Shown here: piece by piece, positions 1 through 7,394 of the stretch
Layout: each line of letters begins with the position of its first letter
Position numbering within the stretch: the stretch's first letter is position 1
From: Muribaculaceae bacterium
GTDB lineage: Bacteria; Bacteroidota; Bacteroidia; Bacteroidales; Muribaculaceae
Reading direction: 5' to 3'
DNA length: 64,000 bases
Assembly (NCBI GenBank): GCA_017555085.1
Contig: JAFZHD010000012.1
Span: forward strand, 1-64,000
Notes under the pieces: generated by a model
Databases searched by the model: none
The model's input: only the letters and a program-made list of their open reading frames with translations
Told to the model about the DNA's origin: nothing
Translations under genes and position numbers: made by a program

Positions 1-2
1 GT

Positions 3-41
3 TTAGTTTACACCATTGGCTATATACCCAAAACGGACTAA
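3..41 (+). CDS. Possible C-terminal tail of a gene entering from the left (partial)
   Basis: An open frame enters from the left edge and ends at a TAA at 39-41, reading ...VYTIGYIPKTD. A long terminator-like hairpin follows about 30 bases later, as expected behind a real gene end. Only 12 codons are visible, so the product cannot be named and the frame could be chance. Confidence 0.2.
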   Translation, partial: LVYTIGYIPKTD

Positions 42-73
42 ACTTATTTTCGCGTTGGCAGCACTCAAAAAAG

Positions 74-121
74 ATGCTGACGAAAAGAGAAAGATGCTCA
101 TTCTTCTTTTTTCGCCAGCAT
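74..121. terminator. Long imperfect hairpin, likely terminator
   Basis: The arms ATGCTG (74-79) and CAGCAT (116-121) pair, and the pairing continues inward through CGAAAAGAG-type bases against a T-rich right arm, giving roughly 15 pairs with one mismatch. The right side runs into TTTATCTT. It probably ends transcription arriving from the left. Confidence 0.45.
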
Positions 122-143
122 TTATCTTAAAAGTTCAAAAAAA

Positions 144-170
144 TACACCCAACCTTGATTTTTGGGTGTA
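144..170 (-). terminator. Second tandem terminator behind tRNA-Ser
   Basis: TACACCCAA (144-152) pairs perfectly with TTGGGTGTA (162-170) around a 9-base loop. On the minus strand a run of seven T follows. It backs up the hairpin at 176-209 and shares the same GGGTGTA core, so the two hairpins could also pair with each other. Confidence 0.7.
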
Positions 171-175
171 AAAAA

Positions 176-209
176 GGGTGTAAATCTCGTAACTACTTGA
201 TTTACACCC
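176..209 (-). terminator. First rho-independent terminator behind tRNA-Ser
   Basis: GGGTGTAAAT (176-185) pairs perfectly with ATTTACACCC (200-209). Read on the minus strand it lies a few bases past the tRNA 3' end and is followed by a T run, which is the standard intrinsic terminator layout. Confidence 0.8.
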
Positions 210-216
210 TTTGCCG

Positions 217-301
217 CGGAGAGAGAGGGATTCGAACCCCCGGAGGTGTTACCCTCAACGGTTTTCAAGACCGCCGCAATCGACCACTCTGCCATCTCTC
301 C
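217..301 (-). tRNA. tRNA-Ser, anticodon TGA
   Basis: Read on the minus strand this is an 85-base class II tRNA. The acceptor stem GGAGAGA pairs with TCTCTCC, the anticodon loop contains CTTGAAA (anticodon TGA, reading UCA), a long variable arm follows, and the T arm contains GGTTCGAATCC. The discriminator base is G and CCA is not encoded. A canonical promoter (329-360) lies upstream and two tandem terminators lie downstream, so it is a single-gene unit. Confidence 0.95.
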
Positions 302-328
302 AGTGGTCATCTATCTGATTTCCGAATG

Positions 329-360
329 CAAAGGTAATACGCTTTTTTGAACCGTGCAAA
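329..360 (-). promoter_or_regulatory. Promoter of tRNA-Ser
   Basis: On the minus strand TTTG (360-357) is followed after exactly 20 bases by TACCTTTG (336-329). This matches the Bacteroidetes primary sigma factor consensus, and the start point would fall about 20 bases before the tRNA. Confidence 0.8.
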
Positions 361-388
361 TATTTTGACGAAAAAATTTCAAAAAAAT

Positions 389-1315
389 TTATTTTACCTC
401 GATTTTTCTCAATTTTAGGAGTTCCTTGCCTTTTTTATCGGCCAAAACAACCACTTCTTCGCTCACCAATTTTGCCTGCTCCACTTCTTCAAGCGCGATA
501 AGAATTGCCATTTCTCGCTCTTGATCGGGGCACGCCTTCATTGTTGTGATGAGTTGCATAAACTGAATTGAGTTTGACTTATCGGCATCAATGAGCAACA
601 ATCCGTTCACGATGTTGCAGCCCACATTGCCGTGCAAACGCATTTCGGGGATATCAAACACAAGTTTCAATGCCTCGTCGTCACACTCCTCGCCCGACAC
701 GCCGACGATTTGCCACACGCCCGAGAGATAGTCCATGTTGTGTTTGCGCAATTCCATGATTTTGGTTTTGGCCTTGTCAAATATCGACAAATAGGTTTCG
801 TTGCCTTTTTGCACGATTTTGCATGTTGCGGCTTGCGACAATGCATAGTTGATTTGATATTCATAGGGAGCATTCTCACACATGCGCATCGATGAGAGCA
901 TATCGGTAAACACAAGTTTGTTGCCGTCAAGACCGAAATTGCCGTTTATCACATTGCAACCGCCGTTGCCATAAAAGCGCGACTGTGCTGTTTCGAAATA
1001 GATGAAAGGACGCTCATCGCCGGTCACTTTTTCGCCATTAACGGTGCTTACTGTCCACTCGCCTTCAATTTCTTCGGGAGTCACTGTCACAGCCACCTCT
1101 TGGGTGGTTTTTACGGCTTGCGACGCATCTATCTTGATGGTTTTCTTTTTGGGCTTCCAAAACGATTTGCTTTTAGAGGTTTCAGTTTGGGCTACGGTCT
1201 CAACCTTTGCCGACGACTGGTCAGCAGCCACCTCTTTGGTGCTTTTCTTGAAAATGCCGCAACTACTCAACACGAGAGCCGAGGCCAATACAACAGATAA
1301 AGTCATAAATTTCAT
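389..1315 (-). CDS. Lipoprotein with two META (HslJ-like) domains
   Basis: This 308-residue protein starts with a lipoprotein signal (MKFMTLSVVLASALVLSSC) with the acylated Cys at position 19, so it should sit in an outer-membrane or periplasmic leaflet. A Lys/Ser-rich linker leads to two META-type domains, at about 85-178 (starting GEWTVSTVNG) and 198-297 (starting GVWQIVG). Each carries the G-N-x-GCN-x-x-x-G core (GNGGCNVINGNF and GNVGCNIVNGLL) and a later M-x-x-C segment. META/HslJ proteins are linked to envelope stress and novobiocin tolerance in Escherichia coli; the exact role here is unknown. It is transcribed alone, away from the chromate-transporter pair. Confidence 0.85.
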   Translation of the reverse strand: MKFMTLSVVLASALVLSSCGIFKKSTKEVAADQSSAKVETVAQTETSKSKSFWKPKKKTIKIDASQAVKTTQEVAVTVTPEEIEGEWTVSTVNGEKVTGDERPFIYFETAQSRFYGNGGCNVINGNFGLDGNKLVFTDMLSSMRMCENAPYEYQINYALSQAATCKIVQKGNETYLSIFDKAKTKIMELRKHNMDYLSGVWQIVGVSGEECDDEALKLVFDIPEMRLHGNVGCNIVNGLLLIDADKSNSIQFMQLITTMKACPDQEREMAILIALEEVEQAKLVSEEVVVLADKKGKELLKLRKIEVK

Positions 1316-1350
1316 ATTATACGGGTTCGTTATTATTCTTAATTACTCCA

Positions 1351-1382
1351 CAAAATTAATCAATTATTTCCATTACCGGCAA
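1351..1382 (-). promoter_or_regulatory. Possible promoter of the META lipoprotein
   Basis: On the minus strand TTG (1382-1380) is followed by TAATTTTG (1358-1351) with a 21-base spacer. The -7 box fits TAnnTTTG; the -33 box is minimal. Confidence 0.45.
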
Positions 1383-1412
1383 TAATATCAATGCCGTATC
1401 GCCGATTTTATG

Positions 1413-1420
1413 TAATTTTG
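1413..1420 (+). promoter_or_regulatory. Possible -7 box of the chromate transporter pair
   Basis: TAATTTTG lies 28 bases before the first ATG of the pair. No clear TTTG is seen at the right distance upstream, so this is only a half match. Confidence 0.35.
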
Positions 1421-1447
1421 TGACTCGTTTCATTTTTTATCATATTA

Positions 1448-2041
1448 ATGAGCAATATTTATTTTCAGTTATTTGTCACTTTTCTCAAAATCGGCGCTTT
1501 CACCTTTGGGGGCGGTTGGGCCATGATTGCCATCATCGAGCGAGAGATTGTTGACAAACACCGTTGGATATCACGCGAAGATTTCTACGACCTGCTTGCC
1601 GTGGTGCAATCGTTGCCGGGCATATTGGCCGTAAACATTGCCGTTGCCATCGGCGACAAGTTGAAAGGCGGTCGTGGCAGCGTGTGTGCGGCTTTGGGCA
1701 CTATCATTCCGTCGTTTGTGATGATTTTGTTCATCGCCATTTTCCTCACTCCCGAAACCATCAAGAGCAACCCCACGCTCAGCAAAATGTTTATGGGCAT
1801 CAGACCCGCCGTTGTGGCTCTTATCATCGCCCCGGTTATAACGACCGCACGCGCGGCAAAGATTTCGTGGAAAACGATTTTTATACCCGTCAGCGTGGCA
1901 TTGCTCATCTGGTCAAAAATCCCCTATGTTTCCAATCCCATAATATATATTATATTAGGTGGTATCGGCGGATATATATGGTACACCCGCAATCAACTCA
2001 ACAAAGCCAACCAACAGCGCAAGGAGGCAGATAAACAATGA
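1448..2041 (+). CDS. Chromate transporter half (CHR family), first of a pair
   Basis: This 197-residue membrane protein covers one CHR domain. The family signature is near the N-terminus: FTFGGGWAMIAIIERE at about residues 18-33, followed by the LPG segment (VVQSLPGILAVNIAVAIG). Several hydrophobic helices follow, then a basic C-terminal tail. Long-chain ChrA proteins carry two such domains; here the two halves are separate genes overlapping by ATGA (2038-2041), which suggests translational coupling and a heterodimer. The family exports chromate or takes part in anion transport. The natural substrate in a gut bacterium is uncertain. Confidence 0.85.
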   Translation: MSNIYFQLFVTFLKIGAFTFGGGWAMIAIIEREIVDKHRWISREDFYDLLAVVQSLPGILAVNIAVAIGDKLKGGRGSVCAALGTIIPSFVMILFIAIFLTPETIKSNPTLSKMFMGIRPAVVALIIAPVITTARAAKISWKTIFIPVSVALLIWSKIPYVSNPIIYIILGGIGGYIWYTRNQLNKANQQRKEADKQ

Positions 2042-2607
2042 TATATCTCAAACTCATATTGTCATATCTCAAAATCGGCATCTTCGGCTTTGGCGGCGGA
2101 TATGCCATGCTCGCACTCATCGAGCGTGAAATCGTTGGTAACGGATGGATTACCCGACAAATGTTTACCGACATTGTCGCCATATCGCAAATGACTCCCG
2201 GCCCCATCGGCATCAACTCGGCCACATACATAGGCTTTGTTGCCCCTGCCAACTACGACCCCGCCTTTGGCAACATCATTTGGGGCATATTAGGCTCTAT
2301 CCTTTGCACCATAGTGGTGGTGGTTCCCTCCTACCTCATGGTGTTATACACAAGCCATTTCATTGCACGACACAAAGACAGCGTTGCAATCAAAGGCATC
2401 TTCACTGGCATTCGACCCGTGTCGGTGGGACTCATCGCATCGGCCGCCATGCTGTTGATGAACGCCGAAAACTTTGGCACAGAGGCCTACAATGTGATTT
2501 GCAGCATCGTGATATGCATCACATCGTTCTGCCTCGTATATTTTGCCAAGATACACCCCATTTTCGTGATAATTCTCGCCGCTATTGCCGGACTAATCAT
2601 ATATTAA
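2038..2607 (+). CDS. Chromate transporter half (CHR family), second of a pair
   Basis: This 189-residue integral membrane protein repeats the CHR signature of its neighbour (FGFGGGYAMLALIERE at about 17-32, then QMTPGPIGINSATYIG). The second half holds four to five hydrophobic segments. It overlaps the preceding half by four bases and is followed after one base by folC, so all three are probably on one transcript. It most likely forms a functional transporter only with the first half. The substrate is not shown by the sequence. Confidence 0.85.
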   Translation: MIYLKLILSYLKIGIFGFGGGYAMLALIEREIVGNGWITRQMFTDIVAISQMTPGPIGINSATYIGFVAPANYDPAFGNIIWGILGSILCTIVVVVPSYLMVLYTSHFIARHKDSVAIKGIFTGIRPVSVGLIASAAMLLMNAENFGTEAYNVICSIVICITSFCLVYFAKIHPIFVIILAAIAGLIIY

Positions 2608-2608
2608 A

Positions 2609-3904
2609 ATGCTCACTTACGACCAAGCCATAGACTATCTATACACCCAAATGCCCATGTTTCAACGCCAAGGAGCCGGCGCCTACAAGCCCGGACTTGA
2701 CACCTCACACACTCTCGACAAGGCTTTTGGCCACCCCCACCGCCGTTATCGCTCAATACACATTGCCGGCACCAACGGCAAAGGCTCAACGGCCCATACC
2801 ATTGCCGCCATTTTGCAAAGTGCTGGCTACCGAGTGGGACTTTACACATCGCCCCACCTCATCGACTTTCGCGAGCGAATTCGCATAAACGGCGAGATGA
2901 TACCACACGACAAGGTCATTGACTTTGTAGAGCGTTATCAGGGCATGGACCTTCAGTGCCAACCGTCGTTTTTCGAACTGACAATGATTATGGCTTTTGA
3001 GCATTTTGCCAACGAGAATATCGACATTGCCGTTATAGAGACCGGACTTGGCGGACGCTTGGATAGCACCAACATCATCACCCCAATGATGTGTGTAATC
3101 ACCAACATTTCCAAAGACCACACCGCTTTTTTGGGCGACACCCACGCTCAAATAGCCGCCGAGAAAGCAGGCATTATCAAAGCCGACATTCCCGTCATCA
3201 TAGGCGAAGCCGACAGCGAAACACGCCCCGTGTTTGAGCAAAAAGCCGCTGCCGAACACGCCCCCATCACTTTTGCACAAGACCGTCAGGCATTCACATC
3301 GGCCACACTCACTCCCGACGGTGTGTTATATACCGACACTTGCCACGGCAACATCACGGGCCAACTCACAGGCGACTGCCAACACCGAAACACTGCCACC
3401 ATACTGTCGGCCATCAACTGCTTGCAACATGCAGGCTTGGATATCACAGCCGATGCCGTCAAAGAAGGCTTTGCCCATGTGTGCCAACTCACAGGCCTCG
3501 CCGGCCGTTGGATGACCTTGCAAGACTCTCCGCGAGTGGTGTGCGATACAGGCCACAACACCGGCGGCTGGGAATACCTCTCTCGACAACTCAACAACAT
3601 CGAAGGCAATCTCACAATGATTATCGGTTTTGTCAATGACAAAGACATCTCCCACATTCTGGCCATGATGCCCCGCAAGGCACGCTACATTTTCACTAAC
3701 GCCAACATTCCACGCTCGTTGCCCGCAGCTGGGTTGGCGCAATTAGCCGAAGCCACAGGCTTAAACGGCGAAATAATCCCCAATGTGGCACAAGCCTATC
3801 AGCACGCGCTCAACACATCTTCGGCTACCGACACCATATTTGTCGGCGGCAGCACATTTGTCGTTGCCGACCTGCTCGAACATCTTGCCAACAGCAAACA
3901 ATAA
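2609..3904 (+). CDS. folC: Dihydrofolate synthase / folylpolyglutamate synthase
   Basis: A cytoplasmic Mur-ligase-type enzyme of 431 residues, the usual FolC length. It adds glutamate to dihydropteroate and to reduced folates, using ATP. The ATP loop AGTNGKGSTAHT lies at about residues 51-62, followed by the family motif YTSPHLIDFRERIRING at about 80-97. The segment TGLGGRLDSTN matches the conserved Mg/substrate region, and the second domain carries CDTGHNTGG in place of the usual DxAHNP motif. It follows the chromate-transporter pair by one base and ends just before a terminator. Confidence 0.95.
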   Translation: MLTYDQAIDYLYTQMPMFQRQGAGAYKPGLDTSHTLDKAFGHPHRRYRSIHIAGTNGKGSTAHTIAAILQSAGYRVGLYTSPHLIDFRERIRINGEMIPHDKVIDFVERYQGMDLQCQPSFFELTMIMAFEHFANENIDIAVIETGLGGRLDSTNIITPMMCVITNISKDHTAFLGDTHAQIAAEKAGIIKADIPVIIGEADSETRPVFEQKAAAEHAPITFAQDRQAFTSATLTPDGVLYTDTCHGNITGQLTGDCQHRNTATILSAINCLQHAGLDITADAVKEGFAHVCQLTGLAGRWMTLQDSPRVVCDTGHNTGGWEYLSRQLNNIEGNLTMIIGFVNDKDISHILAMMPRKARYIFTNANIPRSLPAAGLAQLAEATGLNGEIIPNVAQAYQHALNTSSATDTIFVGGSTFVVADLLEHLANSKQ

Positions 3905-3912
3905 CACATAAC

Positions 3913-3950
3913 AAAGGCCGAGTCGACATCAATCGCCCGGCCTTTATTGT
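3913..3950. terminator. Terminator between folC and ridA
   Basis: AAAGGCCG (3913-3920) pairs perfectly with CGGCCTTT (3938-3945). The unit lies between convergent genes and probably ends transcription from both sides. Confidence 0.75.
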
Positions 3951-3967
3951 ATCGGTAAATGCCTTGA

Positions 3968-4342
3968 TTATCTCACAGCAATAACCTCGATTTCGACAAG
4001 CACCTGCTTGGGCAGTTCACGCACAGCCACAGCCGAGCGTGCAGGGAAAGGTGCTGTAAATGTTTGTGCATAAACCTCGTTCATATCGGCAAACATTGAC
4101 ATATCAGCCAAGAACACAGTTGTTTTAACCACATTGTCAACTGTCAAACCGGCTTCAGCCAAAATAGCCTTCACATTAGCCAACGATTGTGCGGCTTGCG
4201 CCTTGATGCCTTCGGGAATTTCGCCTGTTGCGGGATTTACAGGAATTTGACCTGAAATAAACACCATTGAGCCGGTGTCGATAGCCTGACTGTAAGGGCC
4301 GATAGCGCCGGGAGCGGCTGTTGTAGCAATTACTTTTTTCAT
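3968..4342 (-). CDS. ridA: RidA/YjgF family enamine/imine deaminase
   Basis: A 124-residue cytoplasmic protein with the full RidA pattern: GPYSQA at 15-20, VFISGQIPVNPATGEI at 27-42, and the catalytic-site region PARSAVAVRELPK with Arg102, which in the family binds the substrate carboxylate. Glu118 near the C-terminus matches the conserved acid. RidA hydrolyses reactive 2-aminoacrylate and similar imines made by PLP enzymes. It lies 32 bases downstream of the YihY/BrkB gene on the same strand and is probably co-transcribed with it. Confidence 0.93.
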   Translation of the reverse strand: MKKVIATTAAPGAIGPYSQAIDTGSMVFISGQIPVNPATGEIPEGIKAQAAQSLANVKAILAEAGLTVDNVVKTTVFLADMSMFADMNEVYAQTFTAPFPARSAVAVRELPKQVLVEIEVIAVR

Positions 4343-4374
4343 TTTTTTTGTTTTGTATTATTAGTTAGTCAATT

Positions 4375-5739
4375 TTATTCTTCAAGTTTGAGTTTCAAAT
4401 CAATGAGTTTGATTTCATCGGCATTGCGACACATTTGTTCGGTCACATCTTCCTCAACCTTAAACAAGTCGGGGAAACGCTTGTCAAACTCATCAACAAA
4501 GCCCGATGCACCATATTGGTCAAGACGGCGAATCATCAGTCCCAATGTGAGTTGATGGACATCGACAGCCGGTTGCAAGCCAAATGTTTCGCGCTTTTCA
4601 TCGAGCAGCACACGCGACACGAGTCCGGCTTCAACCAATTCGTTCACAATCTCTGTGACAAGCCTGATGGGCATGCCATATTTTTGCGAAATCTCTCGCT
4701 GAGTCAACGCACGGCGCTGTTCATACATCTGTCGGGCCACAACGCTCATAAGCGCAACCGTCATTTTGCGGCGATAGGCCGGCGATATGTCTTTGATATC
4801 GTTAAAGTAACTGAATCGGAAAATATTTTGCGACGAGTAGCACAATACAGCCCCCGACAGAGTTATAATCCACACGAAATATAGCCATAAAAGCATCAAC
4901 GGCAAGAAAGAGAAACTACCATAAATGGCATTATATTTCGACACATACAACTGACCTGAAACAAACAGCCATTGCACCACCAAAAACGCCGTTCCCGACA
5001 CAAATCCGGCAACCATCGCATTGCGAAATTTCACTTTAGTGTTAGGAATGAGCATATACATTCCCGCAAAAAACAGCCATGTCAACACCACACTTGCGAT
5101 ATCAAGCATCACGGGGAAAATGGGCGAAAGGAAACGGAAAGTTATGGCATTTTGCAGCGTTTCTGACATAAAAATCGACAGGCCGGTTGAGCAGATAAAA
5201 ATTATGGGCAGGATGAGGAATATAGCTGTGTAATCGGTAATTTTGCGCCACATAGAGCGACTTTTTCTGATACCCCACACTACATTAAACGACTCCTCGA
5301 CACCGCCAAGCAGCGATATCAACGACCACATCAAAAACACGATGCCGATACCCACAAACAAGCCCTCTGATGCCTGCGACAAATAGGAATCGACAAAAGT
5401 GAAAGCCGTATTAAGCAAATCGCTTTGTTGCGGAAAATAGCCAAACATGCGCGATTGCAGCAAATTTTGGAAGCCGAAACCACGCGCAATGGCAAACACC
5501 ATTGCCAACGCCGGCACAATGGCAAGCACAGTGCGATAGGTCAACGCTGCCGCACGCGACTGCAAATCGGTGTTCATGAACGAACTAACCGCCAAATTTA
5601 TGGTCTTTATAAATCTGACAAACAGATTTTGGCGGGTATCGGCCCATACACCGTGGCTACAATACTTCCACAAGCCGACAGCCCATTTCACAAATCGAGC
5701 CATCACTCCGTTTTCGTTGCTTTGAACCTTATTTTCCAT
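4375..5739 (-). CDS. YihY/BrkB-family inner-membrane protein with C-terminal winged-helix-like region
   Basis: The chosen start (MENKVQSNEN) gives 454 residues. The open frame extends upstream to 5790, but the promoter -7 box at 5760-5767 falls inside that extension, so the longer start is unlikely. Residues about 60-320 hold six hydrophobic helices with family hallmarks (RAAALTYRTVLAIVPALAM, PLMLLWLYFVWIITLSGAVL). The C-terminal ~120 residues are soluble and contain a helix-turn-helix-like stretch (LTQREISQKYGMPIRLVTEI) typical of bacterial members. The family was once called ribonuclease BN wrongly; its function is still unclear. ridA follows. Confidence 0.88.
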   Translation of the reverse strand: MENKVQSNENGVMARFVKWAVGLWKYCSHGVWADTRQNLFVRFIKTINLAVSSFMNTDLQSRAAALTYRTVLAIVPALAMVFAIARGFGFQNLLQSRMFGYFPQQSDLLNTAFTFVDSYLSQASEGLFVGIGIVFLMWSLISLLGGVEESFNVVWGIRKSRSMWRKITDYTAIFLILPIIFICSTGLSIFMSETLQNAITFRFLSPIFPVMLDIASVVLTWLFFAGMYMLIPNTKVKFRNAMVAGFVSGTAFLVVQWLFVSGQLYVSKYNAIYGSFSFLPLMLLWLYFVWIITLSGAVLCYSSQNIFRFSYFNDIKDISPAYRRKMTVALMSVVARQMYEQRRALTQREISQKYGMPIRLVTEIVNELVEAGLVSRVLLDEKRETFGLQPAVDVHQLTLGLMIRRLDQYGASGFVDEFDKRFPDLFKVEEDVTEQMCRNADEIKLIDLKLKLEE

Positions 5740-5758
5740 ACTTTCCAAAATATAAAGG

Positions 5759-6355
5759 TCAAAGATAGTGCAAACCGAGAGCAATAGCAAATAATAACGG
5801 GAATTTATTAATTTGCATAGCAGTGGTCAACACCTCGGCAGCTGCTACGCCGTCATTCCCCATCAACTTGCCGGTGCTCGACATTTGAGCAAAAGCCAAT
5901 GCCAGCGATTGTAATTTCTGGCTGTCACCCATGGCAATATCCCCAATCTGTTGCAGGGTGGAAAAAGCAGCTTCGCCCGACATGCCAAATGACATCATTG
6001 TCCTTTGTGCTTCTATCAATCCCGCTTTATCGTAGGGCGTCACTTTTCCATATTCCGATATGCGTTCATACATAGCCTCTGCAGCCTCTGCATTCCCCCC
6101 AAACAAAGTCTTCAGATTCATCAACTGCAATTCCGCTGACGCCCCGGCTTCAGTTATGCCACTGAACACATCATTTAAATTTTGCACAACATCCGTGGCG
6201 GCGGCAAATCCCATAGCTTTTTGTCCGAGTTTATCCATAAACCCTGTTGCCTCTTTCACAGACTTAGACAACTGCTCGGTTTGGTTGACCATTATGCCTA
6301 TATTGCTAGCGAAATTTCCGCTTATGTTAAAAATATAATTGATTACATTTGCCAT
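5759..6355 (-). pseudogene. Phage tail tape-measure protein, N-terminal fragment
   Basis: The frame encodes 198 residues. The first ~165 match the start of TP901-type tail tape-measure proteins: a helical N-terminus, then ERISEYGKVTPYDKAGLIEA, MMSFGMSGEAAFSTLQQIGD and SLALAFAQMSSTGKLMG. Full tape-measure proteins are usually over 700 residues, so most of the gene is gone. After about residue 175 the sequence (AMQINKFPLLFAIALGLHYL) no longer looks like the family and runs into the YihY/BrkB promoter, marking the breakpoint. No promoter is visible on its strand. It is one of several pieces of a Mu-like prophage here and lies opposite in orientation to the head-gene pieces. Confidence 0.8.
5760..5791 (-). 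promoter_or_regulatory. Promoter of the YihY/BrkB gene
   Basis: TTTG (5791-5788) and TATCTTTG (5767-5760) on the minus strand are separated by 20 bases, a near-perfect match. The start point would lie about 15 bases before the ATG at 5739. The -33 box lies inside the reading frame of the phage tape-measure fragment, next to the host-phage boundary. Confidence 0.7.
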
Positions 6356-6378
6356 TCCAATTTATTTTGTTATATTTG
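6348..6378 (+). promoter_or_regulatory. Promoter in front of a small membrane-protein ORF
   Basis: TTTG (6348-6351), a 19-base spacer and TATATTTG (6371-6378) match the Bacteroidetes consensus. The start point would lie about 30 bases before the ATG at 6416. It is the only strong promoter seen pointing into the phage relic. Confidence 0.65.
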
Positions 6379-6415
6379 CAGTAAGGTTATTTATAACAAT
6401 TTTAATTACAATTAT

Positions 6416-6571
6416 ATGGGAATTTTAATATCTATCCTCGTGCCAATAATAGCCATCATCCTTGTGGTTGGATTCATAGGGTGGGTTATTGATTTCCTCC
6501 GTTTTTTATGGTGTTTGTTGCGAGGAGAAGATTTTTCACCATCACGAGAATGGTGGTGGTGGAATAGTTAA
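6416..6571 (+). CDS. Small hydrophobic protein, 51 residues, unknown
   Basis: The ORF starts MGILISILVPIIAIILVVG, followed by a second hydrophobic stretch up to about residue 37 (FIGWVIDFLRFLWCLLRG). It ends in a short charged segment and a Trp-rich tail (SREWWWWNS). One long or two short membrane helices are expected. A good promoter sits about 40 bases upstream, which argues that it is expressed. It lies between two phage-derived pieces that face the other way. I do not recognise the family; a phage inner-membrane protein, a type I toxin-like peptide or a host small protein are all possible. Confidence 0.5.
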   Translation: MGILISILVPIIAIILVVGFIGWVIDFLRFLWCLLRGEDFSPSREWWWWNS

Positions 6572-6805
6572 TCACCTTTTCTTCTCTTCAAATAACCTCG
6601 CTATCATCTCAGCCTGATTTCTTAATCGAAACTGCTCGAGCCACAAGGCTTGTGCATACCATGACGCCCAATCTTCCTCGCTACCCGAGCAGGGATCTAT
6701 CATCAGGTTTGACCTTATCAAGGCACAACCTTTCTCAAATCCGTCTTTTTCGTTGTCGTCACTCAGAAGGTGTGCCTCTACAAGTTTTTTAGTCTTGAAG
6801 TGCAA
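6572..6805 (-). pseudogene. Phage-type small protein upstream of tape measure, probably 5'-truncated
   Basis: The frame encodes 77 residues containing EKGCALIRSN, PCSGSEEDWASWYAQALWLE and a charged C-terminus. From memory it resembles a short conserved protein found before the tape-measure gene in Bacteroidales Mu-like phages; this is recollection, not a search result. The only available start is TTG directly after an in-frame stop, so the true 5' end seems lost. It lies on the same strand as the tape-measure piece and 216 bases before it, the relative order expected in a tail module. Function unknown. Confidence 0.5.
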
Positions 6806-6869
6806 CTATCAAAGATTTTTGACAACTGTTTCGTAGCCTCCATAAAAAGCACAACATCACTCTTTACCG

Positions 6870-6898
6870 AAGACGGGCAATTCCTTAGGTTCAAAAAA
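6870..6898. repeat. 29-base direct repeat, copy 1 (displaced toxin gene end)
   Basis: The sequence AAGACGGGCAATTCCTTAGG... is identical over 29 bases to 8134-8162, which encodes the DGQFLRFKK segment near the toxin C-terminus. The flanks differ, so only the end of a former toxin cassette remains here. Confidence 0.85.
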
Positions 6899-7018
6899 TA
6901 ATGCACTTATATACATGATAGCACAAAAAACACTCCGTTGCCATAAATAATCTTTCCGGTGCTTAATGCTTGTGCCAACATAATTACAGATTCCATTTTT
7001 GTCATCAAGTCCTCCACT

Positions 7019-7160
7019 GCTTTTTGCGTAGCAAAAAATAGGGGAGGTGGGGCGAAGCCCCGGAGGGGTGGAGTATAAAGATGTCGAAATGCTATGTTTG
7101 ACTTAACCCCCTCCGAACTCGCAAGCTCGTTCTCGTCCCCCTATTTTGCCGGCAAAACAA
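7019..7160. repeat. Dispersed-type palindromic repeat unit
   Basis: The arms AAAAAATAGGGG and CCCCTATTTT flank about 90 bases that include the short hairpin GGGGCGAAGCCCC and CTCGCAAGCTCGTTCTCG. Units of this look recur in intergenic and decayed regions of Bacteroidales genomes. Only one copy is in the window, so its repeated nature is inference. Confidence 0.4.
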
Positions 7161-7313
7161 TGGGACACTTGCAAATGATATACCCCAGCAATAATTTAAA
7201 TATATGGTTTTAAGTTGGTTTGCACAAATAAATTTCCAACCTATAGAGAAAACCGCACAAATACCTTGATACAAAAAGATTCAATTGTCATAAGATTACC
7301 TGTTAGGGTGTGA

Positions 7314-7353
7314 TACGTAACCGTGGTTGAGCGGAGCGAGCCACGGGCTACGT
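7314..7353. repeat. REP-like palindrome
   Basis: ACGTA (7314-7318) pairs with TACGT (7349-7353), and CCGTGG (7321-7326) pairs with CCACGG (7341-7346), around TTGAGCGGAGCGAG. The form resembles repetitive extragenic palindromes. No second copy is seen here. Confidence 0.4.
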
Positions 7354-7394
7354 AAATGCAGAAAGGCTCCCAAAGGATGTGATTATCTGAATGA

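Larger units (their letters stand above)
6806..7394. other. Decayed prophage interval without an intact gene
   Basis: No convincing complete gene is present. The interval holds an exact 29-base copy of the toxin gene 3' part (6870-6898), a short minus-strand frame at about 6907-7030 (MTKMESVIMLAQALSTGKII and a few more residues) that may be another phage scrap, a palindromic repeat unit (7019-7160) and a second palindrome (7314-7353). Base composition is uneven, with AT-rich stretches around a G/C-rich palindrome. Confidence 0.5.

Noticed and set aside
3286-3742. Minus-strand frames opposite folC
   Set aside because: Two overlapping shadow frames within the well-defined FolC coding region, with no domain or signal of their own.
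5740-5790. Longer start of the YihY/BrkB gene at 5790
   Set aside because: The extension contains the promoter -7 box and shows no family resemblance; the Met at 5739 is preferred.
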